NCBI GenBank assembly: GCA_963732875.1
Contig: CAVTBD010000002.1
Span: forward strand, 930,001 to 994,000
Reading direction: 5' to 3'
Source: WHSO01 sp963732875
GTDB lineage: Bacteria > Pseudomonadota > Alphaproteobacteria > SMXQ01
DNA: 64,000 nt
The position numbers and the translations under genes are program-made. Every line of letters begins with the position of its first letter. Position 1 is the first letter of the stretch. The notes under the pieces were generated by a model. It ran no database searches. It had not been told where the DNA came from and saw nothing but the letters and a program-made list of their open reading frames with translations. Below, piece after piece: positions 8,575-16,619 of this stretch.

Positions 8575-9129
8575 ATGGCGACAAACGAACAGCCCGTCAC
8601 CTTCCTCGCCCGCGCCTATGCCCTCGCGGCCGCCCGGCACGCCGGCCAGCGGCGCAACGCGGCGCGCGAGGAGCCCTACCTCAACCATCTCGTGGAGGTT
8701 GCGAACCTGCTCGCCTTCGCCACCGACGGCGGCGACATGGTGCTGGTAGCCGGCGGCGTGCTCCACGACAGCCTGGAAGACACCGAGACCACCGCGGACG
8801 AGCTCCGCACCCTGTTCGGCCCCGAGGTGGCGGCCCTGGTCGGCGAAGTGACCGACCCGCCGGGCCTGGAAGAAAACGCACGGCGCCAGCGCCAGATCGA
8901 GCACGCCCACGAACTGTCCCAGCGCGGCAAGCTGCTCAAGATCGCCGACAAGACCTCCAACATCCGCGAGCGCCTCGCCCACCGGCCGCCCGGGCTCAGC
9001 GACCAGCAGATTCGCGACTACGTGGACTGGGGCGCGATGGTGGTGGCGGGCTGCCGCGGCCTCAACGCGCGGCTGGAAGACGCCTTCGACGAGGCCTACG
9101 AGGCGGCGATGAAGCTCTACGGCGGCTGA
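8575..9129 (+). CDS. HD domain hydrolase, MESH1/SpoT-like
   Basis: The protein has 184 residues, one HD domain. His22, then LNHLVEV, the central LHDSLEDT (His64, Asp65, Glu68, Asp69) and the later KIADKTSNI reproduce the HDxxED arrangement of ppGpp hydrolases such as SpoT and the small MESH1 proteins. It contains no synthetase domain. Hydrolysis of (p)ppGpp or NADPH is therefore possible, but the true substrate is not established. It is convergent with the PPK2 gene 12 bp away. Confidence 0.8.
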   Translation: MATNEQPVTFLARAYALAAARHAGQRRNAAREEPYLNHLVEVANLLAFATDGGDMVLVAGGVLHDSLEDTETTADELRTLFGPEVAALVGEVTDPPGLEENARRQRQIEHAHELSQRGKLLKIADKTSNIRERLAHRPPGLSDQQIRDYVDWGAMVVAGCRGLNARLEDAFDEAYEAAMKLYGG

Positions 9130-9141
9130 CGCTGTGCGCGT

Positions 9142-9960
9142 CTATTTCGCGATCATGCCGTCGTCGAGATAGCTGCGATCGTACTGGAAGATCTGGTCGG
9201 GATCGGGCCGCAGCCTGACCCGCTTGCGGCCGTGGTACGGGATCGACCACAGGATGTGGCGGATCACGTTGAGGCGGGTGTGGCGCTTGTCGTCGGCGCG
9301 CACCACGTACCACGGCGTCACCGGGTTGTGGGTCCGGGCCAGCATCTGGTCGCGGGCGACCGAATATTTCTTCCACAGTTTCTGCGCCATCTCGTCGATG
9401 GGGCTCACCTTCCACTGGCTCAGGGGATCGTCGCGCCGGTCCCTGAGCCGCTTACGCTGTTCGGCGTGCGAGATGTCGAGATAATACTTGAGCATGATCA
9501 CGCCGGAATTCACCAGCATGTGCTCGAACGGCACGACCAATTCCATGAACGTGCGGTATTCGTCCTCGGAGCAGAACCCCATCACTCGTTCGACCCCGGC
9601 GCGGTTGTACCAGCTGCGGTTGAACAGGACGATCTCCTCAGGCACCGGCAGGTGCGGCACGAAGCGCTGGAAATACCAGGTGTGGGTCTCCTGCTCGGTG
9701 GGCTTACCGAGCGCGACGACCCGGGTCTCGCGCGGGCTCATGTGCTGAACGATGCGCTTGATGGTGCCGTCCTTGCCGGCGGCGTCGCGCCCTTCCAGGA
9801 TCACCAGGACCTTGAGACCGTTCTTGATGACGTGCTTCTGCAGGCGCACCAGCTCGATCTGGAGCCGGCGCAGCTCCGCGCGGTAATCCTCGCGCGTCAG
9901 CTCCTTGTTCTTGCGTTCCTTGGCAGGGGCCACGATTCCGCCTTCCCGTTCCACCAGCAT
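9142..9960 (-). CDS. ppk2: Polyphosphate kinase 2 family protein
   Basis: The protein has 272 residues, the usual length for one-domain PPK2. GRDAAGKDGTIKRI is the Walker A motif and FNRSWYNRAGVERVMGF and HAEQRKRLRDRRDDPLSQWK are family signatures (DRS-like and lid regions). It transfers phosphate between polyphosphate and nucleoside di- or monophosphates; class I (ADP/GDP) is most likely from the length. A GTG at 9933 has a better ribosome site (GGGAAGG) and may be the true start. The HD hydrolase next door is a stringent-response-type enzyme, which suggests a shared nucleotide or polyphosphate theme. Confidence 0.9.
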   Translation of the reverse strand: MLVEREGGIVAPAKERKNKELTREDYRAELRRLQIELVRLQKHVIKNGLKVLVILEGRDAAGKDGTIKRIVQHMSPRETRVVALGKPTEQETHTWYFQRFVPHLPVPEEIVLFNRSWYNRAGVERVMGFCSEDEYRTFMELVVPFEHMLVNSGVIMLKYYLDISHAEQRKRLRDRRDDPLSQWKVSPIDEMAQKLWKKYSVARDQMLARTHNPVTPWYVVRADDKRHTRLNVIRHILWSIPYHGRKRVRLRPDPDQIFQYDRSYLDDGMIAK

Positions 9961-10025
9961 TCACCGGTGGGCACGTTAGCAGAAGCCTGCGGACGGGGAA
10001 ATCGGGTACGGCCTGGAGCGGGGTC

Positions 10026-10064
10026 GGCTCAGGATCGTTCCGAGCCGAGCCGATCAGGCTCTAG
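10026..10064. repeat. Dispersed palindromic repeat, second copy of the 7246-7283 unit
   Basis: The sequence matches 7246-7283 at most positions (both begin GGCTCA and end GATCAGGCTCTAG). It can form a hairpin just after the GNAT gene and contains its TAG stop codon. Confidence 0.75.
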
Positions 10065-10558
10065 CGGCCGAGAATGCGCCACATCACGTAATGATCGACG
10101 TAGCGCCCGTTATCGAGCTTGAGGGCGCGGGGCTCGGTGCCGACGGTCTCGAAGCCGGCACGGCGGAACACCATCAGCCCGTCGTTGTCGTCGACCGGCA
10201 CCCGCACCTGCAGGCATTCGACGTCGTCGCCGGCATCCTGGATCGCCGCCGCCACCAGCTGGTCGGCGAGCCCCGCATCGCGCGCGCCATCGCGCACGTA
10301 GAAACCGCGGATCGCCGCCTTGTGCCGGGCCTTGACGAAAGTCGGCCGCGACAGCGCCAGCACCCCTTCGAGACGGCCGCGCTGAAAGCCGCCGAACACG
10401 GTGTTCTCGTTGAGCGCCGCGGCGTGACGCGCAAGCGGGAGGCCCTGGTCCTCGGCGACGGAACTGGCGAAGATTTCGGGACGCTGTTCCAGGGCCTCGA
10501 GACGCAGGTCACGATAGTCGGCCGCATCCGCGGCCATCAGTTGGCGAACCTGGAACAT
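10061..10558 (-). CDS. GNAT family N-acetyltransferase
   Basis: The protein has 165 residues. FQVRQLMAADAADYRDLRLEAL is the usual N-terminal strand and helix of GNAT enzymes. AIRGFYVRDGARDAGLADQL is the motif A region for acetyl-CoA, and NDGLMVFRRAGFETVGTEPR is motif B. The motif A loop is degenerate compared with R/Q-x2-G-x-G/A. The substrate is unknown. The start at 10558 has a G-rich ribosome site upstream. The frame stays open for a further 600 bp upstream, but that part is antisense to the histone-tailed cupin and is rejected. Confidence 0.8.
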   Translation of the reverse strand: MFQVRQLMAADAADYRDLRLEALEQRPEIFASSVAEDQGLPLARHAAALNENTVFGGFQRGRLEGVLALSRPTFVKARHKAAIRGFYVRDGARDAGLADQLVAAAIQDAGDDVECLQVRVPVDDNDGLMVFRRAGFETVGTEPRALKLDNGRYVDHYVMWRILGR

Positions 10559-10829
10559 GCTGGCGGTTGTTCCCCCCGCGAAGTTCCGGCCGGGCGGCCG
10601 GAGACACCACATCTTCGCGGGTCTTTCATGCGCGCAAATAAAGGCAGAAATTTGACACCTCCAGCTCCTTTGCATAAGGACGTCCTCAAAGTCGCTCGCG
10701 CGATGGCCGGTCGTGCCGCAGCACGGCCTCTGCCACCCCGCAAACCGCTTCTGATGGACCGGCAACGGCGCTACCATTTCCCGGGTCCTCCGCCGAAGAG
10801 GGCCGCGACAACGACACGGGAGGTCATCC

Positions 10830-11516
10830 ATGGCACGAACGACCCGCAAGGCCGCCGCCAAGGCGCGCAAGAGCACGGCCCGCAAGACCGCGCCGCGCAA
10901 GGCGGCATCACGCAAGACATCCTCGCGCAAGACCCCAGCGCGGAAGCCCGCGGCAAAGTCACGCAAGGCCGCCGCCAAAAAAACGGCTACGACGGGGTTG
11001 CGCGGCGCCGCCAAGAAGGAAGCCTTCCACCAGGCCGCCGAGGCCGGCGTGCGCAGCTTCGCCTTCGCCCGGCCGGGGATCGACTTCCCCAACGAGAAGA
11101 AGAAGATCCACGTGCGGCTCGCCGGCACCAATACCTGTCGCGCGTCGATCCAGGTGCTGCGCGAAGGCGGCGAGAACAACCTGCACTATCATCCCAACAT
11201 GGACCTGATCTACATGGTGCTGCAGGGACGCATCCGATTCTACGGGCCGGGCGACAAGCTGATCGGCGACTACGGCCCGCTCGAGGGCGTTCTGCTGCCG
11301 GAGAACGCGCGCTACTGGTTCGAGAGCGTCGGCACCGAGGAGGCGCACCTGCTGCAGATCGCGGGCTTCCCCAAGGGCGCGCACATGCCGAAGCGGATCG
11401 CGGTCACGCCCGCCAAGCAGGGGGACGGCGGCGAAGGCGTGTGGTTCAGCCTCGAGACCGGCGAGACGCTTACGGACGCCGAGGCGCAGCGTCGCGAGCT
11501 CACCCGCGTCGGCTGA
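10830..11516 (+). CDS. Cupin domain protein with histone H1-like basic tail
   Basis: The protein has 228 residues in two parts. Residues 1 to about 58 consist almost only of Ala, Lys, Arg, Ser and Thr with a repeating ARKT/SRKT pattern, like bacterial histone H1-like or AlgP-type tails that bind DNA or RNA. From about 70 onward there is a cupin: LREGGENNLHYHPNMDLIYM holds the metal-binding histidines, followed by VLQGRIRFYGPGD and a second motif with VLLPENARYWF. No frameshift or stop separates the parts, and the start follows GGGAGG. Function is unknown; nucleic-acid tethering of a small-molecule-binding cupin is inferred. Confidence 0.8.
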   Translation: MARTTRKAAAKARKSTARKTAPRKAASRKTSSRKTPARKPAAKSRKAAAKKTATTGLRGAAKKEAFHQAAEAGVRSFAFARPGIDFPNEKKKIHVRLAGTNTCRASIQVLREGGENNLHYHPNMDLIYMVLQGRIRFYGPGDKLIGDYGPLEGVLLPENARYWFESVGTEEAHLLQIAGFPKGAHMPKRIAVTPAKQGDGGEGVWFSLETGETLTDAEAQRRELTRVG

Positions 11517-11528
11517 GGCACGGCGGCG

Positions 11529-12713
11529 TCAGCCGCGCCGCACCACGATCAGCCCCTTGAGGTATTCGCCCTCGGGAAAGGCGAGCGTGGTGGGATGGTC
11601 GGGCGCCGCTTCGAGGCGGCGAGCGATATAGCCGTCGACCTCTGCCTCCGTGCCGGCCGAGGCGACGATCTTGTGGAACAGATCGGCGTTGACCGCGCCC
11701 GAGCACGAGAACGTCACCAGCATGCCGCCCGGCGCGAGCAGCTTGAGCGCGATCCGGTTGATGTCCTTGTAGGCGCGCGCGGCGCGCTCGACATGGACGG
11801 CCGAGGCCGCGAACTTGGGCGGATCGAGCACGATCGCGTCGAACGTCCGCCCGTCCTGCAGGAACGCGCGCAGGGTGGCATTGGCGTCGGCGTCGAGGAA
11901 ATCGCCGTCCGCGACGGCAAAGCCGTTGAGGGCGACGTGGCGCCGGGCGCGCTCGAGCGCAGGCTGCGACGAATCGACCGAGATCACCTCGCGCGCGCCG
12001 CCGACGTGGGCCGCCACCGCGAACCCGCCGGTGTAGGCATGGCAGTTGAGCACGCTGCCGACGCCGAGGTTGCGCACCCAGTCGCGGAACAGGGCGCGGT
12101 TGTCGCGCTGGTCGAGGTAATGGCCGGTCTTGTGCCCCTCGGCCACGTCGACGGTGAAGCGCCAGCCGTGCTCGGTGATCTCGACCTCGCTTGTGCCCTC
12201 GCCCGCGAGCCAGCCGGTGCGCGGCGGCAGTCCCTCGAGCTGGCGTGCGCCGGCGTCGGAGCGCTCGTAGAGCCGCGTCGCGCCGGTCGCCGTCAGCAAC
12301 AGCGGTACCAGCCGGTCGCGCCAGCGCTCGGCACCCGCCGACAGGAACTGTGCCGACAGCACGTCGCCGTAGCGGTCGACGATCAGGCCGGGCAGCCCGT
12401 CGGCCTCGCCGTGGATCAGGCGCATGGCGTCGGACGGGATCGCGAGCCGGCTACGGAACGCCACCGCGGCGGCGATCCGGCGCGCGAAGAACGCCTCGTC
12501 GATGCGCTCGTCCTCGGCGAAGCTCCAGACGCGCACGCGGATCTTAGAGGACGGGCTGAACGCGCCCCAGGCGAGGAAATGGCCGTCGTCGGCCTCGACG
12601 CGCACGGTTTCGCCGGGATCGCCGCCGCCCGACGCGATCGCGCCGCTGAATATCCACGGATGGCGCCGCAACAGCGCCCTCTCCTTGCTGGGCTTGAGCC
12701 GGATGACCTTCAT
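11529..12713 (-). CDS. Class I SAM-dependent rRNA methyltransferase, RlmI-like
   Basis: The protein has 394 residues, close to the 396 of E. coli RlmI. The N-terminal PUA-like domain opens with KVIRLKPSKERALLRRHPWIFSGAI. The methyltransferase domain shows LNCHAYTGGFAVAAHVGGA (SAM loop), ISVDSSQPALERARRH, FDAIVLDPPKFA (the DPP motif) and FSCSG, where the cysteine is the usual catalytic candidate. RlmI methylates C5 of a cytidine in 23S rRNA; this specificity is inferred from overall similarity. The gene is followed at a distance by a repeat-filled gap and is convergent with the cupin gene. Confidence 0.85.
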   Translation of the reverse strand: MKVIRLKPSKERALLRRHPWIFSGAIASGGGDPGETVRVEADDGHFLAWGAFSPSSKIRVRVWSFAEDERIDEAFFARRIAAAVAFRSRLAIPSDAMRLIHGEADGLPGLIVDRYGDVLSAQFLSAGAERWRDRLVPLLLTATGATRLYERSDAGARQLEGLPPRTGWLAGEGTSEVEITEHGWRFTVDVAEGHKTGHYLDQRDNRALFRDWVRNLGVGSVLNCHAYTGGFAVAAHVGGAREVISVDSSQPALERARRHVALNGFAVADGDFLDADANATLRAFLQDGRTFDAIVLDPPKFAASAVHVERAARAYKDINRIALKLLAPGGMLVTFSCSGAVNADLFHKIVASAGTEAEVDGYIARRLEAAPDHPTTLAFPEGEYLKGLIVVRRG

Positions 12714-12761
12714 CTGAAAACAGTTCCTGTTGTGGCGGGCCGCCGCCGCGGCGTGACGCCA

Positions 12762-12863
12762 GAGCAACCTGCGATCAGATGGAATCATCTGATCGCAGAT
12801 AAGTTGCTCGTCATCAATAAGTTAGCGCGTTGGCCTGCGCCCATTCGGGCGCACAACGCGCTA
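12762..12863. repeat. Two adjacent long palindromes
   Basis: The first has nested arms GAGCAAC/GTTGCTC around TGCGATCAGATG/CATCTGATCGCA. The second pairs TAGCGCGTT with AACGCGCTA around GCGCCC/GGGCGC. The last bases form the TAG stop of the acyl-CoA synthetase gene. The layout matches the other palindromes that abut minus-strand stop codons at 7280 and 10061. They are probable terminators or REP-type elements. Confidence 0.8.
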
Positions 12864-15035
12864 GGCGCCCGCCTTTACCACCACAAGGGCATCGAGGGCA
12901 ACCGCGCCCTTGCCCGCCGCGCGCGCGACGAACGGGTTGACGTCGACCGCCTCGATCACGTCGCCGAGCTCGCGCGCGATCCGGCCGAGCGCCACCAGCA
13001 CCGCCGCCACGCTTCCACGATCAAGCGCCGGCTGGCCGCGGTAGCCCGCGATCAGGCGCGCGGCCTTGGTGCGCCCGATCAGCCGCTCGGCCGCCGCGGT
13101 ATCGAGCGCCGGATCGGCGAAGGCGACGTCGCCGTAAAGCTCGAGCGCGATCCCGCCGCCGCCGAACATCACCACCGGCCCGACCTCGGGATCGTTGGCG
13201 ATGCCGAGCGCGAGCTCGGTGCCGCCCGTGACCATCTCGGCCACCAGCACGCCGTCGAGTGCGAGCCCGGGCTTCGCCTTCGCGACGTTGGCGAGGATGG
13301 TGGCATGGCCCGCCCGCACGGCATCCGCGTCCTTCAGGCCGACCAGCACCGCACCCGCCTCGGTCTTGTGGGGGAGCGCGCCCGACACCGCCTTGAGCAC
13401 TACCGGGAAGCCGATCTTCTGCGCGGCCACCACCGCCTCGTCGGCGCCGCCGACGACGGCCTCGCGCGCCACCGGCACGCCATAGGCCGCGAGCAGCGCC
13501 TTGGAATCGGGCTCGCTCAGGGTGATGGGCGCGGTCGCCGCCGCGGCGATGGCGCGGATGCGCGCGGTCACCGCCTTGACCTCGGGGGACGGCGCCGGAT
13601 CGCGCAGCTCGGGTGCGCCGCGATCGACGTGATCGAAGATCGCGCGCACCGCGCGCATGGCCTTGTCGGCCTCCTGCAGGAACGGCAGGTGCGGCAGGTC
13701 GTTGCGCAAGTTGCGTGCATAGTCGGTGAGGCCATACGAAATCATCGAGACGTAAGAGATCGGCTTGCCCGCGCGCGCGGCGACCTGCTCGGCGCCGCGC
13801 AGGTTCGCTTCCTTGCGCGCCGAGCCCGCCTCGCGCGCCAGCTCCTCCTGCATCAGCAGCATGTCGACGTTGGGATCGGACAGCATGATGTCGATCGAGC
13901 GCAGGTAGTTCTCCTGGCTCGACAGCACGGCATAGCCGCCATCGAGCGGGTTGGAGACGATGCTGCCGGCGCCCATGTATTCATGTAGCTTGGCGAGGGT
14001 CTCCGGCGCGAGCGCGGCAAAGGAAACGCCGTTGCGCGCCGCCGCGTCGATCAGCAGGCCGCGCAGGCCCCCCGACAGCGTGATCACGCCGAGCCCGGTG
14101 CCCTTCGGCACCCTGGCGTGCATCAGGTATTCCACCACCTCGACCACGTCGTCGAGCGTGGTCACGCGGATCGCACCGGCGGCGCCGGCGACCGCATCGA
14201 ATGCCTGCGCCGAGCCGGCGAGCTTGCCGGTATGGGCGAGCGCCGCGGCGCGGCCCTCGCCCGAGGTGCCGAGCTTGGCCACCACCACCGCCTTGCCGGC
14301 GGCGCGCGCGGCGCGGCAGGCGGCGAGAAACTTGTCGCGGTCGCGGACCAACTCGAGGTAGCACACGATGACCTTCGTGCCGGGATCACGCGCGAAGTAA
14401 TGGACGTAGTCGGCACCGTTGAGCCCGGCCTCGTTGCCGCTCGTCACCAGCGTGCCGACGACGATGCCGCGCTCCTCCAAGGTGCGCTTGATTGCGGTCA
14501 CGATGCCGCCCGACTGGCCGACGATCGCGACCGGGCCGGGCTCGACCTGCTGGGGCCGGTCATCGGGCACGGTGACGAAGGCCTGAGCCGCCGCGAGATT
14601 GCCCATGCAGTTGGGCCCGGAGACGGCGAGCCCGGTCTCGGCGATGGCGCGGCGCAGCTCGGCGCCCAGCGCGCGGCCGGCCTCGGTCGAGGTCTCGTCG
14701 AAGCCCGACGTCATCACGGTGGCGCTGCGCGCGCCCGCCGCCGCCGCCTCGCGCAAGGTCGCGGCCACGGTCTTGGCCGGGGCGAGCACCACCACGTGGT
14801 CGGGCTTCTCGGGCAGATCGGCAAACGAGCGGTAGCATGTTTCGCCCCACACCTCGTCGCGGCCCGGGTTGAGCGGATAGATCGGACCGGGAAAATTGTA
14901 GCGCTTGAGGTTGCGATGGACGCGCGGCGTCCAGTTGCCGGGCTTGTCGGAGGCGCCGACGATCACGACATTGCGCGGCGCGAGCAGCGCCCCGACCTTC
15001 TCCACGCTGACGTCGGCTTCACTACGCCCGGACAT
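12861..15035 (-). CDS. ADP-forming acetate/acyl-CoA ligase, fused alpha and beta subunits
   Basis: The protein has 724 residues. It carries in order a CoA-binding domain (LLAPRNVVIVGASDKPGNWTP), a succinyl-CoA-ligase-like domain with SGPNCMGNLAAAQAF and GQSGG, and a C-terminal ATP-grasp domain (GFPVVLKAVSGALPHKTEAG, EVGPVVMFGGGGIALE, VDVNPFVA). This is the fused form of ADP-forming acetyl-CoA synthetase, which interconverts acyl-CoA plus ADP and acid plus ATP. The start at 15035 has GGGGAG; a GTG at 15065 overlaps the upstream stop as GTGA and could also be used by coupling. It is co-transcribed with the enolase-superfamily gene. Confidence 0.9.
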   Translation of the reverse strand: MSGRSEADVSVEKVGALLAPRNVVIVGASDKPGNWTPRVHRNLKRYNFPGPIYPLNPGRDEVWGETCYRSFADLPEKPDHVVVLAPAKTVAATLREAAAAGARSATVMTSGFDETSTEAGRALGAELRRAIAETGLAVSGPNCMGNLAAAQAFVTVPDDRPQQVEPGPVAIVGQSGGIVTAIKRTLEERGIVVGTLVTSGNEAGLNGADYVHYFARDPGTKVIVCYLELVRDRDKFLAACRAARAAGKAVVVAKLGTSGEGRAAALAHTGKLAGSAQAFDAVAGAAGAIRVTTLDDVVEVVEYLMHARVPKGTGLGVITLSGGLRGLLIDAAARNGVSFAALAPETLAKLHEYMGAGSIVSNPLDGGYAVLSSQENYLRSIDIMLSDPNVDMLLMQEELAREAGSARKEANLRGAEQVAARAGKPISYVSMISYGLTDYARNLRNDLPHLPFLQEADKAMRAVRAIFDHVDRGAPELRDPAPSPEVKAVTARIRAIAAAATAPITLSEPDSKALLAAYGVPVAREAVVGGADEAVVAAQKIGFPVVLKAVSGALPHKTEAGAVLVGLKDADAVRAGHATILANVAKAKPGLALDGVLVAEMVTGGTELALGIANDPEVGPVVMFGGGGIALELYGDVAFADPALDTAAAERLIGRTKAARLIAGYRGQPALDRGSVAAVLVALGRIARELGDVIEAVDVNPFVARAAGKGAVALDALVVVKAGA

Positions 15036-15061
15036 TCCGTTCTCCCCGTTGTTGGTGCCGC

Positions 15062-16171
15062 TCACGGATGGAGCCGCTTCACTTTATCCCAGTCTATCAT
15101 CCCGGCCATACCCGGCACGTCAGGCAATGCGATCCTGCCGTCCCGCACGGCGAGCGGCGCATGCACGTATTCGTCGGGCAGCAGCAGGAACATGGTCACT
15201 TCCGACGGCAGGTTGTAGCGGACTTTTGGCAAAGCCGCAGCAAGCTGCAGCGCCGCCAGCGAGCCGAGCGAGCTTTCCCCGAACAGGCCGACGTTGGTGT
15301 CGCAGCCGCGCGCCGCCGCATGGGCCGCGATGCGCCGGTTCTCGCTGTAGCCGCGCGCCTTGAGAAGCTTGAGGTTGATCGCCTTGGCGCCGCGCTCGAT
15401 GAACAGGCGCGCGGACGCAAAATCGCGGCAGGTGCCGTCCACCAGGATCGGGATGACGCACTCGTCCTGGAGACGCGCGAACGCCGCGTCGGGCTGGAGC
15501 GGGCACGGGTCCTCCACCATCACCACGCCGTGGTCGGCGAGGCGGCGGCAGTAGTCCGGCGTCTCTTCGGCGCCATAGGCACGGTTGGGATCGACGTAAA
15601 TCGTAACGCCATCGCCGACGGCAGCACGGATTTCCGTGAGCGCCGCCATGTCGGTTGCGATCCCCTGCCCGCCCTTGACCTTGAGCGTGCCGATGCCGTG
15701 GCGCGCCACCACGTCCGCGGCCTCGCGCGCCATCTCGGCGGGCGTCTGGCGCGTCACCACCCAGGAAACGGGCACGCTGTTGGTGCCGCCCCACATCTTC
15801 CAAAGAGGCTGCCCGGCGGCCTGGGAACGGATGTCCCACAGAGCGACGTCGATCATCGCCTTGGCGAGGCCGTGCTCGCGTGCGTGCCGCCACAGGCCGG
15901 CGATGGCGGTCTCGTCGCCGATGTCGAGCCCGATAAGGCCCGGCACGAACAGTTCCTCGAACACCACCGCGAGCGAACGCAGCGTGGTTCCCGTCCAGGT
16001 GGTCTTGACCGTGCCCTCGGCGACGCCGGTGAGCCCGCTGTCTGTGGTGAGGCGTAGCACCATGTAGTCGGCCGCATCCTCCCGCAGCGACGCCCAGGTC
16101 ATGGGGCGCGGATAGGGAATGCGGACGGGATGGAACTCCACCCGTTCGATACGGTGGACGGCGGCGGACAT
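15062..16171 (-). CDS. Mandelate racemase/muconate lactonizing enzyme family protein
   Basis: The protein has 369 residues, full length for the enolase superfamily. TLKVKGG provides the KxK catalytic lysines, YVDPNRAY, MVEDP and LVDGT give the three metal ligands at the ends of successive strands, and NLKLLKARGYSE supplies the opposite catalytic lysine. This arrangement is that of the MLE subgroup: cycloisomerases, o-succinylbenzoate synthase-like enzymes, dipeptide epimerases. The neighbouring acyl-CoA ligase, whose start overlaps this stop, suggests the product is a carboxylic acid that is then made into or released from a CoA thioester. Substrate unknown. Confidence 0.85.
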   Translation of the reverse strand: MSAAVHRIERVEFHPVRIPYPRPMTWASLREDAADYMVLRLTTDSGLTGVAEGTVKTTWTGTTLRSLAVVFEELFVPGLIGLDIGDETAIAGLWRHAREHGLAKAMIDVALWDIRSQAAGQPLWKMWGGTNSVPVSWVVTRQTPAEMAREAADVVARHGIGTLKVKGGQGIATDMAALTEIRAAVGDGVTIYVDPNRAYGAEETPDYCRRLADHGVVMVEDPCPLQPDAAFARLQDECVIPILVDGTCRDFASARLFIERGAKAINLKLLKARGYSENRRIAAHAAARGCDTNVGLFGESSLGSLAALQLAAALPKVRYNLPSEVTMFLLLPDEYVHAPLAVRDGRIALPDVPGMAGMIDWDKVKRLHP

Positions 16172-16229
16172 GGGCCTTCCGGCGGGTCGTTATCGTTGTT
16201 GTCTGTTTGATAGCAAATCGGAGGCGCGC

Positions 16230-16281
16230 AGCCAAACGCCCGTTCCTCGAGGGCTCATAGCCAAACGCCCACTCCTCGCGG
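16230..16281. repeat. Short tandem direct repeat
   Basis: Two imperfect copies of a 23-bp unit beginning AGCCAAACGCCC and containing TCCTCG and GGG lie 29 bp apart in the intergenic gap upstream of the enolase-superfamily gene. They could be operator sites or chance duplication. Confidence 0.5.
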
Positions 16282-16330
16282 GCGGTGGCCACCCGTGAAC
16301 AAACCGGCGGGAAAGACAGATAATGGCGGC

Positions 16331-16522
16331 TTAGGGCACCGGCCGCCCTTTCGGCCCGAGCAGGAGCCAAAGCAGGAACCCGATCGCGGGCAGGATGATG
16401 ATCAGCAGGATCCATAGCACTTTCGCGCCCGTTCCCGCGCCCGAGCCGACCGTCTTCACGATCGCGTAGATGTCCGCGATCAGGACGATCAGGCCGAGGA
16501 TGCCGCCGACTTCGATACCCAT
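16331..16522 (-). CDS. Small membrane protein with PLDc_N-like domain
   Basis: The protein has 63 residues. The start is chosen at MGIEVGG because GGGAGG lies seven bases upstream. Two hydrophobic helices, IGLIVLIADIYAIV-like near residues 8-22 and VLWILLIIILPAIGFLLWLL near 35-55, end in GPKGRP. This is the pattern of the cardiolipin synthase N-terminal (PLDc_N) domain found alone in many small membrane proteins. The function of such standalone proteins is not known. Confidence 0.75.
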   Translation of the reverse strand: MGIEVGGILGLIVLIADIYAIVKTVGSGAGTGAKVLWILLIIILPAIGFLLWLLLGPKGRPVP

Positions 16523-16619
16523 GAAAACCTCCCGATGATTGATTGTGCCTCCGTAGCCTTGAACGGCCAGGATGCCCGTTTCGTTCCCTGGCACGCGACG
16601 CGCACCGGGGAGGACGGCT

